Origin: DRKI01 sp011051875
GTDB taxonomy: Bacteria; Desulfobacterota; Desulfobulbia; Desulfobulbales; Desulfobulbaceae
DNA: 64,000 nt
Assembly (NCBI GenBank): GCA_026990385.1
Contig: JALXDL010000031.1
Span: 12,460 to 76,459 of the forward strand
Reading direction: 5' to 3'
Shown: piece after piece, positions 49,437-57,271 of the stretch
Position numbering within the stretch: the stretch's first letter is position 1
Layout of the letters: each line of letters opens with the position of its first letter
The notes under the pieces: generated by a model
What the model saw: only the letters and a program-made list of their open reading frames with translations
Database searches by the model: none
What the model was told of the DNA's origin: nothing
Made by a program: the position numbers and the translations under genes

Positions 49437-50942
49437 ATGCGATCTTCGACCGTTTCCATAGCGCGGACCCGGATCCTCGATCTCCTCGGCCCCGGCCTCC
49501 TGGCCCGGTTGACGGAGATTTACCGCGTTCTGCCCGACGAACTCTACCTGGCCGGCGGCACGGTGCGCGACCTGCTTCTCGGACGCGCTCCCGCGGACAT
49601 TGACCTGACCGTCGATCACCGGGCCCGGAGGTGGGCGCGCCGCCTGGCCGGGCTCACCGGCGGCGCCTTTGTGGTGCTTGGCCGGGAGGAGGACGCGGCC
49701 CGGGTGGTCTGGCAGGGGAAGGGGGTCGATTTTTCCTCCTTCCGCGAGGGCGCGGCCACCATTGGCGAGGAGCTGCTGAAACGGGATATCACGGTCAACG
49801 CCATGGCCGTGCGGATCGATCCCCTGCTGGCCGGAGGGCGGGAGCGCCGGCCGGACGCGCTCCAGGTCATCGACCCGGCCGGCGGGATCCGTGATCTCGA
49901 CCGCCGCCTGATCCGTGTCACCTCGCGCTGGTCCTTCACCGCCGATCCCCTGCGGCTGCTGCGCGTGTTCCGCTTTGCCGCCGTGCTCGACTTTGCCATC
50001 GATCCCCAAACCCTGGAGCTGGCCCGCCGGAAGCGCGAGCTGATCAGCCGGGTGGCGGCGGAACGGATCAGCCACGAGCTGGACCTGATCATGGCCTCGG
50101 AGCGCGCCCACCTTGCCTTTGCCGCCATGGCCGAAACCGGGCTCCTCTGGGAGATCGTCCCGGAGCTGGAGGCCGGGGTGGGCATGGAACAGCCGGCCAG
50201 CCACCACCTGGACGTCTTTGCCCACTGCCTGGAGGCCCTGGGCCGGATGGAAGAGATCCAGCAGGATCCGGCCCGCTTCTTCCCGGAGCACGGCCCGCTC
50301 TTCAATGCCTACCTGGCCCGGGACCGGCGCCGGGTCCGGCTCAAGTGGGCCGCCCTGCTCCACGATGCGGGCAAGCCGGTGACCTATGCCATCAACGAGG
50401 ACAAGGGCGGCCGGATCACCTTCTACAACCATGACCTGAAGGGCGCCGACATCCTGGCCGATCTCGCGGCCCGGCTCCGCTGGAGCCGCGATGACACCTC
50501 CACGATCGCCTCCCTGGTGGCGGCCCACATGCGGCCCTTTTTCCTGGCCAATGTGCTGCGCAGGGGGGAACTCACCCTCAAGGCATGCCTGCGCCTGATT
50601 AATACCATGGGCGATGAGCTGCCCGGCCTGTTCCTGCTCGCCATGGCCGACGCCCTGGCAGGCAGGGGCGAGGGCAGGCCCGACGCCATGGAAGAGGAAC
50701 TCGCCGCCCTCTTTGCCCGGCTGGAAGAGGTGCGGAGGCGGAACGTGGTCCCGGTCCGCTCGGCACCGCCGCTTATCACTGGCCGCGACCTGATCGAGGA
50801 GCTGGGGCTTGAGCCGGGCCCGATTTTTCGCGATATCCTGTCCCGGGTGGAGGAGGCGCAGATGGAGAGAACCATCACCACCCGCGGCCAGGCATTGGCC
50901 CTGGCCGCGGCCTGTGCCCGGCAGGCAGGGGAAAACCATTGA
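49437..50942 (+). CDS. CCA tRNA nucleotidyltransferase / poly(A) polymerase family with HD domain
   Basis: This 501-residue class II nucleotidyltransferase has a head domain with YLAGGTVRDLLLGRAPADIDLTV (the GG and DxD catalytic motifs, residues about 37-59). RDLDRRLIRVT and DPLRLLRVFRFAA form the neck motifs. In the C-terminal half is an HD domain, WAALLHDAGKPVTYA, with further metal ligands in FYNHDLKGADI and VAAHMRP. HD-containing members are CCA-adding or A-adding tRNA enzymes; sequence alone does not separate these. It acts in tRNA 3'-end maturation and repair. It is followed 19 nt later by rlmE. Confidence 0.92.
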   Translation: MRSSTVSIARTRILDLLGPGLLARLTEIYRVLPDELYLAGGTVRDLLLGRAPADIDLTVDHRARRWARRLAGLTGGAFVVLGREEDAARVVWQGKGVDFSSFREGAATIGEELLKRDITVNAMAVRIDPLLAGGRERRPDALQVIDPAGGIRDLDRRLIRVTSRWSFTADPLRLLRVFRFAAVLDFAIDPQTLELARRKRELISRVAAERISHELDLIMASERAHLAFAAMAETGLLWEIVPELEAGVGMEQPASHHLDVFAHCLEALGRMEEIQQDPARFFPEHGPLFNAYLARDRRRVRLKWAALLHDAGKPVTYAINEDKGGRITFYNHDLKGADILADLAARLRWSRDDTSTIASLVAAHMRPFFLANVLRRGELTLKACLRLINTMGDELPGLFLLAMADALAGRGEGRPDAMEEELAALFARLEEVRRRNVVPVRSAPPLITGRDLIEELGLEPGPIFRDILSRVEEAQMERTITTRGQALALAAACARQAGENH

Positions 50943-50961
50943 CAGAGTGGAGGCGTGCGTT

Positions 50962-51597
50962 GTGCGCAAGGTCCAGGATTTCTATTTCAAAAAGGCGAAA
51001 AAGGAAAACTATCCGGCCCGTTCGGTCTACAAGCTCGATGAGGCCCAGAAGAAGTACCGGTTTCTCAGGTCCGGGCAGCGGATCCTGGACCTGGGGTGCC
51101 ATCCGGGGAGCTGGAGCCTCTATGCCGCCGGTATTGCCGGGCCGCGGGGGCAGGTGGTCGGCGTCGACCTGCAGGCCACGGACCTGGCCCCGCAAAAAGG
51201 CCATGCCGAAATCCACTGGCTCTGTTATGATGTCTATTCCGACGACCTGGTGGCGCACCTGAAGAAACAGTGGCCGGGATTCCATGTCCTGCTCAGCGAC
51301 ATGGCACCGCAGACCACCGGCAGCCCCTATGCCGACCACCAGCTTTCCCTGCGCCTGGTCCGGCGCACCCTGGAGATTGCCCGGCCGGTGCTGCACGAGC
51401 GGGGCACCTGGTACTGCAAGGCCTTCCAGGGAGAGGATTTCCCCGGCCTCGTGACCGAATGCCGGGACCTGTTCGAAACCGTCAAGGTCGTCAAGCCGCA
51501 GAGTTCACGGCAGGAGAGCCGCGAGGTCTTTATTCTCGGCCGGGGATATCGGCGCGGAAAGAAGAAAAATCGGGACACGGGCGGAAGGCGCCCGTGA
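50962..51597 (+). CDS. rlmE: 23S rRNA 2'-O-ribose methyltransferase RlmE (FtsJ/RrmJ)
   Basis: This 211-residue protein matches the usual RlmE length of about 209. It starts VRKVQDFYFKKAKKENYPARSVYKLDE. The SAM-binding motif I is ILDLGCHPGSWS, the catalytic aspartate is in LLSDMAPQTTG, and the catalytic lysine is in YCKAFQG. It methylates U2552 of 23S rRNA during 50S assembly. The GTG at 50962 was chosen because GGAGG lies eight bases upstream and the encoded N-terminus agrees with the family. It is likely in one unit with the CCA enzyme upstream and yebC downstream. Confidence 0.95.
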   Translation: MRKVQDFYFKKAKKENYPARSVYKLDEAQKKYRFLRSGQRILDLGCHPGSWSLYAAGIAGPRGQVVGVDLQATDLAPQKGHAEIHWLCYDVYSDDLVAHLKKQWPGFHVLLSDMAPQTTGSPYADHQLSLRLVRRTLEIARPVLHERGTWYCKAFQGEDFPGLVTECRDLFETVKVVKPQSSRQESREVFILGRGYRRGKKKNRDTGGRRP

Positions 51598-51628
51598 CGG
51601 AACGACATACGAAGCAAGGGAGAGGTAC

Positions 51629-52378
51629 GTGTCAGGACATTCGAAATGGAGCACCATCAAGAGGAAGAAAGGTGCCAATGACGCCAAGCGCGGCAAGATA
51701 TTCACCAAGCTGATCAAGGAGATCACCATCGCCGCCAGGATGGGCGGTGGCGATCCTGCCGGCAATCCGCGCCTGCGCAGCGCGATCACGGCCGCCAAGG
51801 CCGAGAACATGCCCAAGGACAATATCGCCCGGGCAATCAAAAAGGGAACAGGCGATGTTGAAGGCGCTGTCTACGAGGAGATCCTCTACGAGGGATACGG
51901 ACCCGGCGGGGTCGCGGTCCTCGTGGAGACCATGACCGACAACAAGAACCGGACCGTGGCCGATGTCCGCCATTTCTTCGCCAAGAGCGGCGGCAATCTG
52001 GGTGAGTCGGGCTGCGTGGCCTGGATGTTCGACAAGAAGGGCACCATCCTCATCGACAAGGAGAGCGTTGACGAGGAGGAGCTGATGGATATCGCCATCG
52101 AGGCCGGGGCCGAGGATGTGGTGGAGGAGGAGAGCACCTTCCAGGTCCTGACCGCGCCCGAGGATTTCAGCGAGGTGGTGGAGACCCTGGAGAAGAACAA
52201 TATCGTGTTCCTTGAGGCGGCCATTGCCATGGTGCCCAAGAACACCGTCGATGTCACCGAGGAAAAGACCGCGCGCTCGCTGCTCAAGCTGCTCGAGAAC
52301 CTGGAAGACCACGACGACGTGCAGAAGGTGCACGCCAACTTCGATATTCCCGACAGCCTGATGGAGGAGCTGTCCTAG
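51629..52378 (+). CDS. yebC: YebC/PmpR-family protein (TACO1 fold)
   Basis: This 249-residue protein begins MSGHSKWSTIKRKKGANDAKRGKIF, the highly conserved YebC N-terminus. Then come GGGDPAGNPRLRSAI, MPKDNIARAIKKGTG and YEGYGPGGVAVLVE. The acidic central domain with DEEELMDIAIEAGAEDV completes the family pattern. The fold was described as a transcription regulator and more recently as a translation factor relieving ribosome stalling. GTG 51629 has GGGAGAGG upstream. It is 7 nt before ruvC, a conserved yebC-ruvCAB neighbourhood in many bacteria. Confidence 0.96.
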   Translation: MSGHSKWSTIKRKKGANDAKRGKIFTKLIKEITIAARMGGGDPAGNPRLRSAITAAKAENMPKDNIARAIKKGTGDVEGAVYEEILYEGYGPGGVAVLVETMTDNKNRTVADVRHFFAKSGGNLGESGCVAWMFDKKGTILIDKESVDEEELMDIAIEAGAEDVVEEESTFQVLTAPEDFSEVVETLEKNNIVFLEAAIAMVPKNTVDVTEEKTARSLLKLLENLEDHDDVQKVHANFDIPDSLMEELS

Positions 52379-52385
52379 GAGGGAT

Positions 52386-52886
52386 ATGCGGATTCTCGGT
52401 ATCGATCCCGGCTCCCGGGTCACCGGCTACGGCATTGTCGACAGGCAGGCATCGGAAGTGGGCTTTGTCACCTGCGGCACGATCCGTACCGGCGGGGAGC
52501 GGGACTTCTCCCGCCGGCTCCTGGTGATCTTCGAGGGGCTCTGCCAGGTGATCGAGCGCCACCGGCCGGACGTGGCCGCGGTTGAGGACCTGTTCCTGGC
52601 CCATAATCCCCGCTCGGCCCTCAAGCTGGGCCAGGCCCGGGGCGCCGCCGTGGTGGCTGCCATGCAGAACCGGCTCGATGTCCACGATTACACGCCGCGC
52701 ATGGTCAAGCAGGCCGTGGCCGGCTATGGCCAGGCCGACAAGGAACAGGTGCAGCGCATGGTCGGAATCCTGCTGCACCTGGACGGCTCTCCCTCCAGCG
52801 ATGCCGCCGACGCCCTTGCCGTCGCCATCTGCCATGCCAATCACGTCGGCCACCTGGCCGCTGTGGGGCGCCGAGCCGGCGCATAA
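52386..52886 (+). CDS. ruvC: Crossover junction endodeoxyribonuclease RuvC
   Basis: This 166-residue protein starts MRILGIDPGSRVTGYGIVD with the first catalytic Asp at residue 7. The second acidic site is in AAVEDLFLAHNPRSALKLGQARG, and the last Asp pair is in SSDAADALAVAICH. It cuts Holliday junctions symmetrically in recombination and acts with RuvA and RuvB, encoded next. Length and motifs are complete. GGAGGG precedes the start at a standard distance, overlapping the yebC stop region. Confidence 0.96.
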   Translation: MRILGIDPGSRVTGYGIVDRQASEVGFVTCGTIRTGGERDFSRRLLVIFEGLCQVIERHRPDVAAVEDLFLAHNPRSALKLGQARGAAVVAAMQNRLDVHDYTPRMVKQAVAGYGQADKEQVQRMVGILLHLDGSPSSDAADALAVAICHANHVGHLAAVGRRAGA

Positions 52887-53013
52887 CCCGGCATGCCTCG
52901 GCAACAGGTACGGTCAGTGGTGAAAACACGGTGTTCTCCTGGACAGGCACCACGCGGCGGTGTCAGGGGGAGAACCGGAAAGGGACTTTTGTACAGACCT
53001 GGTTACAGAACCG

Positions 53014-53637
53014 ATGATCGCCACCCTCAGGGGCATACTGGCCCACAAGCAATCCGGCCTGGTCGTGATCGATGTACAGGGCGTGGGCTACGAAGTCCTG
53101 GTTTCGGGCCGTACCTGCGACCGGCTGCCGGCTGCGGGCGAGGAGATTTTTTTACATATCCAGACCAATGTGCGTGAGGATGCCATCACCCTGTACGGGT
53201 TCGCCGACCAGGAAGAGAAGGAACTCTTCCTGCTGCTGAACACGGTTTCCGGCATCGGGCCCAAGCTGGCGCTCGCCATCCTGTCCGGCATGGGGGCGCG
53301 TGAGCTGTGCCGGGCCATCAACGGCAAGGACATGGCCCGCCTGACCGCGCTCTCCGGTGTGGGCAAGAAAACGGCCCAGCGGCTGTGCATGGAGCTGGGC
53401 GAGAAGGTGGTCGCCCTGGCCGCACCGGTCAGCGGTCCGGTGGCGGCCGGGCCTGCAGAAGCGCATACCGCGGAGGGCGCAGCCATGGAGGATGCGGCCT
53501 CGGCCCTGATCAACCTGGGCTATCCGCAGGCCATGGCCTGGCAGGCGCTGCGTAGCGTGCAGCAGCGTGATCCCGAGGCGGCCGCGGCCATGGAGGTGGC
53601 AGAGCTGATCCGGGAGGCCCTGCGGGCCCTGGCCTGA
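53014..53637 (+). CDS. ruvA: Holliday junction branch migration protein RuvA
   Basis: This 207-residue protein has an N-terminal OB fold (MIATLRGILAHKQSGLVVIDVQGVGYEVLVS) and LHIQTNVREDAITLYGFADQEEKELF. Its helix-hairpin-helix motifs are VSGIGPKLALAILS and LSGVGKKTAQRLCMEL. After an Ala/Pro-rich linker, domain III (DAASALINLGYPQAMAWQAL) contacts RuvB. It recognises four-way junctions as a tetramer. The ATG at 53014 matches the family start; an upstream in-frame extension is not conserved in appearance. A 127-nt gap without notable features separates it from ruvC. Confidence 0.96.
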   Translation: MIATLRGILAHKQSGLVVIDVQGVGYEVLVSGRTCDRLPAAGEEIFLHIQTNVREDAITLYGFADQEEKELFLLLNTVSGIGPKLALAILSGMGARELCRAINGKDMARLTALSGVGKKTAQRLCMELGEKVVALAAPVSGPVAAGPAEAHTAEGAAMEDAASALINLGYPQAMAWQALRSVQQRDPEAAAAMEVAELIREALRALA

Positions 53638-53690
53638 GGCCATGCCACCGGCAGCAATTCATGATGCGCCGCCGAACATGACGAGATGCG

Positions 53691-54740
53691 ATGAATCTTG
53701 AAGAAGAACTGAGCGGCAAACGGCTGGTGGCCTCGGACGAGCAGGAGGAGGATCGCTCCCGTGACCTGGCCCTGCGGCCGCAGCGTCTTGATCAGTACAT
53801 CGGCCAGGAGCAGGTCAGAGAGAGCCTGCGTATCTTCATCCAGGCGGCGCGCCAGCGGGGCGAATCCCTGGACCATGTCCTGTTCCACGGTTTTCCCGGC
53901 CTGGGCAAGACCACCCTGGCCTATATCATCGCCAACGAGATGGAGGCGGGCATCAAGGTGACCTCGGGCCCGGTGATCGAGCGGCCCGGCGACCTGGCCG
54001 CCATCCTCACCAGTCTCCAGGCCGGCGATGTCCTGTTCATCGACGAGATCCACCGCCTCAACCACGTGGTGGAGGAGATCCTCTACCCGGCCATGGAGGA
54101 CTTTCAGCTCGATCTGGTTATCGGCCAGGGACCGGGTGCCCGGTCGGTGAAGATGGACCTGCCCCGCTTCACCCTGGTCGGCGCCACCACCCGCACCGGC
54201 CTGCTGACCCCGCCCCTGCGCGACCGGTTCGGCGTGGTGCTCCGGCTCGATTACTACAGCCCCGAGGAACTGGTGCAGATCGTCAAACGCTCCGCGGTCC
54301 TGTTCGGCATCGGCATCGACGACGAGGGGGCCCTGGAGCTGGGCCGCCGTTCCCGGGGCACGCCGCGCATCGCCAACCGGCTGCTGCGCCGGGTCCGGGA
54401 CTACTCCCAGGTCGGTGGTCACCGGACCATCACCAGGGAGGTGGCTGACCAGGCCCTCACCATGCTGGCCGTGGACCGGTTCGGCCTGGACGAGATGGAC
54501 CGGCGCATCCTGCTCACCCTCATCGACCGGTTCCAGGGCGGGCCCATCGGGATCGAGACCCTGGCCACCGCCGTCTGCGAGGAGAAAAACACCCTGGAAG
54601 ATGTCTACGAGCCCTTTCTCATCCAGTCCGGCTTCCTGGTCCGGACCCCGCGGGGCCGGATGGCCACCCAGGCGGCCTATGAACATTTCAGGCGGCCCAT
54701 GCGCAAGGGGCATGCCCGCCAGGCCGGACTCTTTGAATGA
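53691..54740 (+). CDS. ruvB: Holliday junction branch migration helicase RuvB
   Basis: This 349-residue AAA+ ATPase has LRPQRLDQYIGQEQVRE at the start, Walker A FPGLGKTTLAYI, Walker B VLFIDEIHRLN and sensor LVGATTRTGLLTPPLRDRFG. The arginine finger and C-terminal winged helix end in QSGFLVRTPRGRMAT. RuvB hexamers drive branch migration powered by ATP, together with RuvA. The ATG at 53691 begins a normal RuvB N-terminus, 53 nt after ruvA. The end overlaps a possible ATG of the next gene by ATGA. Confidence 0.97.
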   Translation: MNLEEELSGKRLVASDEQEEDRSRDLALRPQRLDQYIGQEQVRESLRIFIQAARQRGESLDHVLFHGFPGLGKTTLAYIIANEMEAGIKVTSGPVIERPGDLAAILTSLQAGDVLFIDEIHRLNHVVEEILYPAMEDFQLDLVIGQGPGARSVKMDLPRFTLVGATTRTGLLTPPLRDRFGVVLRLDYYSPEELVQIVKRSAVLFGIGIDDEGALELGRRSRGTPRIANRLLRRVRDYSQVGGHRTITREVADQALTMLAVDRFGLDEMDRRILLTLIDRFQGGPIGIETLATAVCEEKNTLEDVYEPFLIQSGFLVRTPRGRMATQAAYEHFRRPMRKGHARQAGLFE

Positions 54741-54778
54741 ACCGGATTCCCGGGGATCATCCGGATCTGCAGGAAATA

Positions 54779-55609
54779 ATGAAAAAAAAGACAGTCAGAC
54801 ATATTCAGGAGATGAAGGGCAGGGAGAAGATCGCCATGCTCACGGCCTACGATGCCGCCATTGCCGGCCTGCTGGACGGCTGCGGCATCGACATCCTGCT
54901 GGTGGGCGACTCCCTGGGCATGGTGGTGCTCGGCTATGAATCCACCGTGCCGGTGACCATGGAGGAGATGCTTCATCACGCGGCCGCCGTGCGCCGGGGC
55001 AGTCCCAATGCCCTGGTCATCGCCGACATGCCCTTTGGCTCTTTTCAGGTGAGCCCGGAGCAGGCGGTGGAAAACGGTCTCCGTTTCATGAAGGAAGGGG
55101 GCTGCGACGGGGTCAAGGTCGAGGGCGGCGGCGAGGTTTGCCGGACCGTGCGCGCCCTGGTCCGGGCCGGGGTTCCGGTCATGGGCCACCTGGGGGTCAC
55201 CCCGCAGACCGCGGGGCTCCTGGGTGGCTATGGTGTCCAGGGCAGGAAGCCCGAGGCGGCGCGGCAGATGATCGCCGACGCCGATAGGCTGGTCGAGGCC
55301 GGGGTCTTTTCCCTGGTCCTGGAGTGTATCCCGGAGGAACTGGCCCGGGTGATCTCCGACCGGGTGGCGGTACCCACCCTGGGGATCGGGGCCGGCATCC
55401 ACTGTGACGGCCAGGTCCTGGTGACCAATGACCTGCTCGGCCTGTTTGACCGGTTCACGCCGCATTTTGTCAAGAAATACCTTGAGCTGGCGCCCATGAT
55501 CCGGGAGGCGGTGGCCGGGTTCCGTGACGATGTGCGCCAGGGGCGCTTTCCCGGCCCGGAGCACAGTTTCTCCTCGGATACGGACTTCAGTGATCTTGCC
55601 GGGTCCTGA
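54779..55609 (+). CDS. panB: 3-Methyl-2-oxobutanoate hydroxymethyltransferase PanB
   Basis: This 276-residue TIM-barrel enzyme has ITAYD-like AMLTAYDAAIAGLL, LLVGDSLGMVVLGYESTVPVTMEEM (in outline), LVIADMPFGSF, VKVEGGGEV and GHLGVTPQTAGLLGGYGVQGR, then LECIPEELA and GIGAGIHCDGQVLV. The Asp and Glu ligands for magnesium are all present. It makes ketopantoate, the first step of pantothenate and CoA synthesis. ATG 54779 with an AGGAA site matches typical PanB N-termini; an ATG at 54737 overlapping the ruvB stop would add 14 residues. Co-transcription with ruvB is likely. No panC or panD is nearby. Confidence 0.95.
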   Translation: MKKKTVRHIQEMKGREKIAMLTAYDAAIAGLLDGCGIDILLVGDSLGMVVLGYESTVPVTMEEMLHHAAAVRRGSPNALVIADMPFGSFQVSPEQAVENGLRFMKEGGCDGVKVEGGGEVCRTVRALVRAGVPVMGHLGVTPQTAGLLGGYGVQGRKPEAARQMIADADRLVEAGVFSLVLECIPEELARVISDRVAVPTLGIGAGIHCDGQVLVTNDLLGLFDRFTPHFVKKYLELAPMIREAVAGFRDDVRQGRFPGPEHSFSSDTDFSDLAGS

Positions 55610-55610
55610 C

Positions 55611-56288
55611 ATGGTGCTGGCCAGGATTCCGGAGCCCGAGCTGATGGAGGATACGGCCCAGGGCATGGCCTATGCCGAGGCCGATTTTTCCGGCCCCAAT
55701 ACCAGCTTTCTCCGTCTCTTTGCCGAGCTGTTCCCTGACTTTGCCGGTACAGGCCGGGTCCTTGACCTGGGCTGCGGCCCGGCCGATATCCTGATCCATT
55801 TCGCGCTCTGCCATCCCCGGACCCGCTGCCTCGGCATCGACGGCGCCGAGGCCATGCTGGCGCCGGGCCGCGAGGTGGTGACCCTGGAGCGACTCGGCGG
55901 CCGGGTGGAACTCTGCTGCCACCGCCTGCCCCTGGGCGCGGCGGAGTTCGGGAAGTTCGATGTCATCCTCTCCAACAGCCTGCTCCACCACCTGCACGAT
56001 CCCCATGTCCTGTGGCGCACGGTCACGGACCTGGCCGCACCGGGCTGCCTGCTGCTGGTCATGGATCTCTCCCGGCCTCCCTCCACGGAGGCGGCCCGCA
56101 GGATCGTGGAGACCTATGCCGGTGACGAGCCGGAGATTCTGAAGACGGATTTTTATAACTCGCTCCTGGCATCCTTCCGGGTCGACGAAGTCAGGGCCCA
56201 GCTCCGGCAGGCCGGCCTTCCCCTTGTGTGCCGGCAGATCAGCGACCGCCACCTTGCAGCCTGGGGCAGGGTGGGGATAGGGGAGTGA
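55611..56288 (+). CDS. Class I SAM-dependent methyltransferase
   Basis: This protein of about 225 residues has the SAM-binding motif I VLDLGCGPADILIHFA at residues 48-63. Its post-I acidic residue is in CLGIDGAEAML, motif II is DVILSNSLLHHLHDP, and motif III is GCLLLVMDLSRPP. These are standard for small-molecule or tRNA-type Rossmann methyltransferases; the substrate cannot be told. It begins one base after the panB stop, so it is probably in the same transcript. It is convergent with the CYTH gene, with a 63-nt gap that shows no terminator. Confidence 0.85.
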   Translation: MVLARIPEPELMEDTAQGMAYAEADFSGPNTSFLRLFAELFPDFAGTGRVLDLGCGPADILIHFALCHPRTRCLGIDGAEAMLAPGREVVTLERLGGRVELCCHRLPLGAAEFGKFDVILSNSLLHHLHDPHVLWRTVTDLAAPGCLLLVMDLSRPPSTEAARRIVETYAGDEPEILKTDFYNSLLASFRVDEVRAQLRQAGLPLVCRQISDRHLAAWGRVGIGE

Positions 56289-56351
56289 CCGGACAGGGGA
56301 TGCCGGCGCGCGGTTACCCGGCTCCGGACCCGACGAGTTCCCGTCCCTGTC

Positions 56352-56822
56352 TCATCGCGGCCACCTCCTGTACGGATTCCTTGCCAGGCTGGCGTTGAAG
56401 TAACGCCCGTCGCCGGTCACTTCCCTGCCCAGCCACGGCGGCCTCGGGAATTCCTGCACCTCCGAGGACAGCTCGATCTCCGCCACAATGAGCCCCTGGT
56501 TCTCGCCGGCAAACTCGTCGATCTCCCAGGTAAATCCTTCATACTCCACCAGGTAGCGCATCTTCTCGATCAGCGGCCCGGTGCAGAGCGTCTCCAGCAT
56601 CTCGCGCGCATCGGTCAGCGGAATGGGATACTCGTATTCCGCCCGGGCCGCGCCGCGGCTTTTCCCCTTGATGGTCAGAAATCCCTTCTCCTCCACGGTC
56701 CGGACCCGCACCGTAACACCGCTGCCGCTCATGATGTAGCCCTGCCGGTAGAGCCGCCCCCGGGCGGACTGTCGCCAGGAGTCGTTGCGGAGCAGGAATT
56801 TTCTCTCTATCTCGATGGCCAT
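56352..56822 (-). CDS. CYTH-domain protein (triphosphate tunnel metalloenzyme)
   Basis: This 156-residue protein starts MAIEIERKFLLRN, the signature ExExK of the CYTH/TTM family. Then come VRVRTVEEKGFLTIKGK with the basic residues lining the tunnel, RAEYEYPIP, and WEIDEFAGENQGLIVAEIELSSE with the acidic metal ligands. Stand-alone bacterial members of this size hydrolyse inorganic triphosphate or nucleoside triphosphates. The ATG at 56822 is preceded by GGAGA. It is divergent from the YeiH-family gene across a 449-bp regulatory region. Confidence 0.9.
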   Translation of the reverse strand: MAIEIERKFLLRNDSWRQSARGRLYRQGYIMSGSGVTVRVRTVEEKGFLTIKGKSRGAARAEYEYPIPLTDAREMLETLCTGPLIEKMRYLVEYEGFTWEIDEFAGENQGLIVAEIELSSEVQEFPRPPWLGREVTGDGRYFNASLARNPYRRWPR

Positions 56823-56870
56823 GGTGATCGTCTCCTTCTGGTTTCGCGTCCTGTTTCGCCCTGCTTCCGG

Positions 56871-56907
56871 TGCAAGGTTTTTCTTCCAGTGCAAGATTTC
56901 ACTTGCA
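56871..56907. promoter_or_regulatory. Candidate upstream activator site: TGCAAG half-site and palindrome
   Basis: A TGCAAG at 56871-56876 is followed by the palindrome TGCAAG-N6-CTTGCA at 56890-56907. The palindrome centre is about 120 bp upstream of the start predicted from the -24/-12 promoter at 56994-57009, a normal enhancer distance for sigma-54 activators. Confidence 0.5.
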
Positions 56908-56964
56908 TCGGCAGGGCTGCATATCAGTGAAAATATCCGGGGGTGTTTCAGGTATATTTTGTTA

Positions 56965-56977
56965 TATCAGTATGTTG
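56965..56977 (+). promoter_or_regulatory. IHF-binding-site consensus match
   Basis: TATCAG-TATG-TTG matches the IHF consensus WATCAR-N4-TTR at every specified base, with an AT-rich tract on its left. It lies between the candidate enhancer and the sigma-54 promoter, the usual place for IHF-induced bending. Confidence 0.55.
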
Positions 56978-56993
56978 TCTTGTCGGATTGGAG

Positions 56994-57009
56994 TGGAACG
57001 CCGCTTGCA
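56994..57009 (+). promoter_or_regulatory. Sigma-54 (-24/-12) promoter upstream of the YeiH-family gene
   Basis: TGGAACG (56994-57000), N4, TTGCA (57005-57009) matches TGGCACG-N4-TTGCW with one mismatch and correct GG/GC spacing. The start would be near 57021, giving a leader of about 250 nt. The leader contains a possible hairpin, GTTGCC paired with GGCAAC, near 57054-57080. Confidence 0.6.
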
Positions 57010-57271
57010 AAGCCCATGGTGGCGACCTGCCTGCAGGGGATGTCGGTCCGGCTGTTGCCGGGCCGCTCCAACCAGGCAACGTAAGCGGTCACAGGGCACC
57101 CCGTCTGCACGCGCTCGAACCTCCCGGTATGCGGGGTGGGTGGATAATTTTGTGAAGTTCGATCACGCACAGCTGTGGCACCCTGCAGCCGCTTGCAAGT
57201 CCTGTATTGATTCCGGGTGATTGGATATCCCGTGATCGGTAACCAAGCAACTGCTGCAAGGAGGAGTGACT

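Noticed and set aside
57176..57181. A second TGGCAC nearer to the YeiH-family gene as a sigma-54 -24 box
   Set aside because: No TTGC occurs at the required distance; the next TTGCA is several bases too far.
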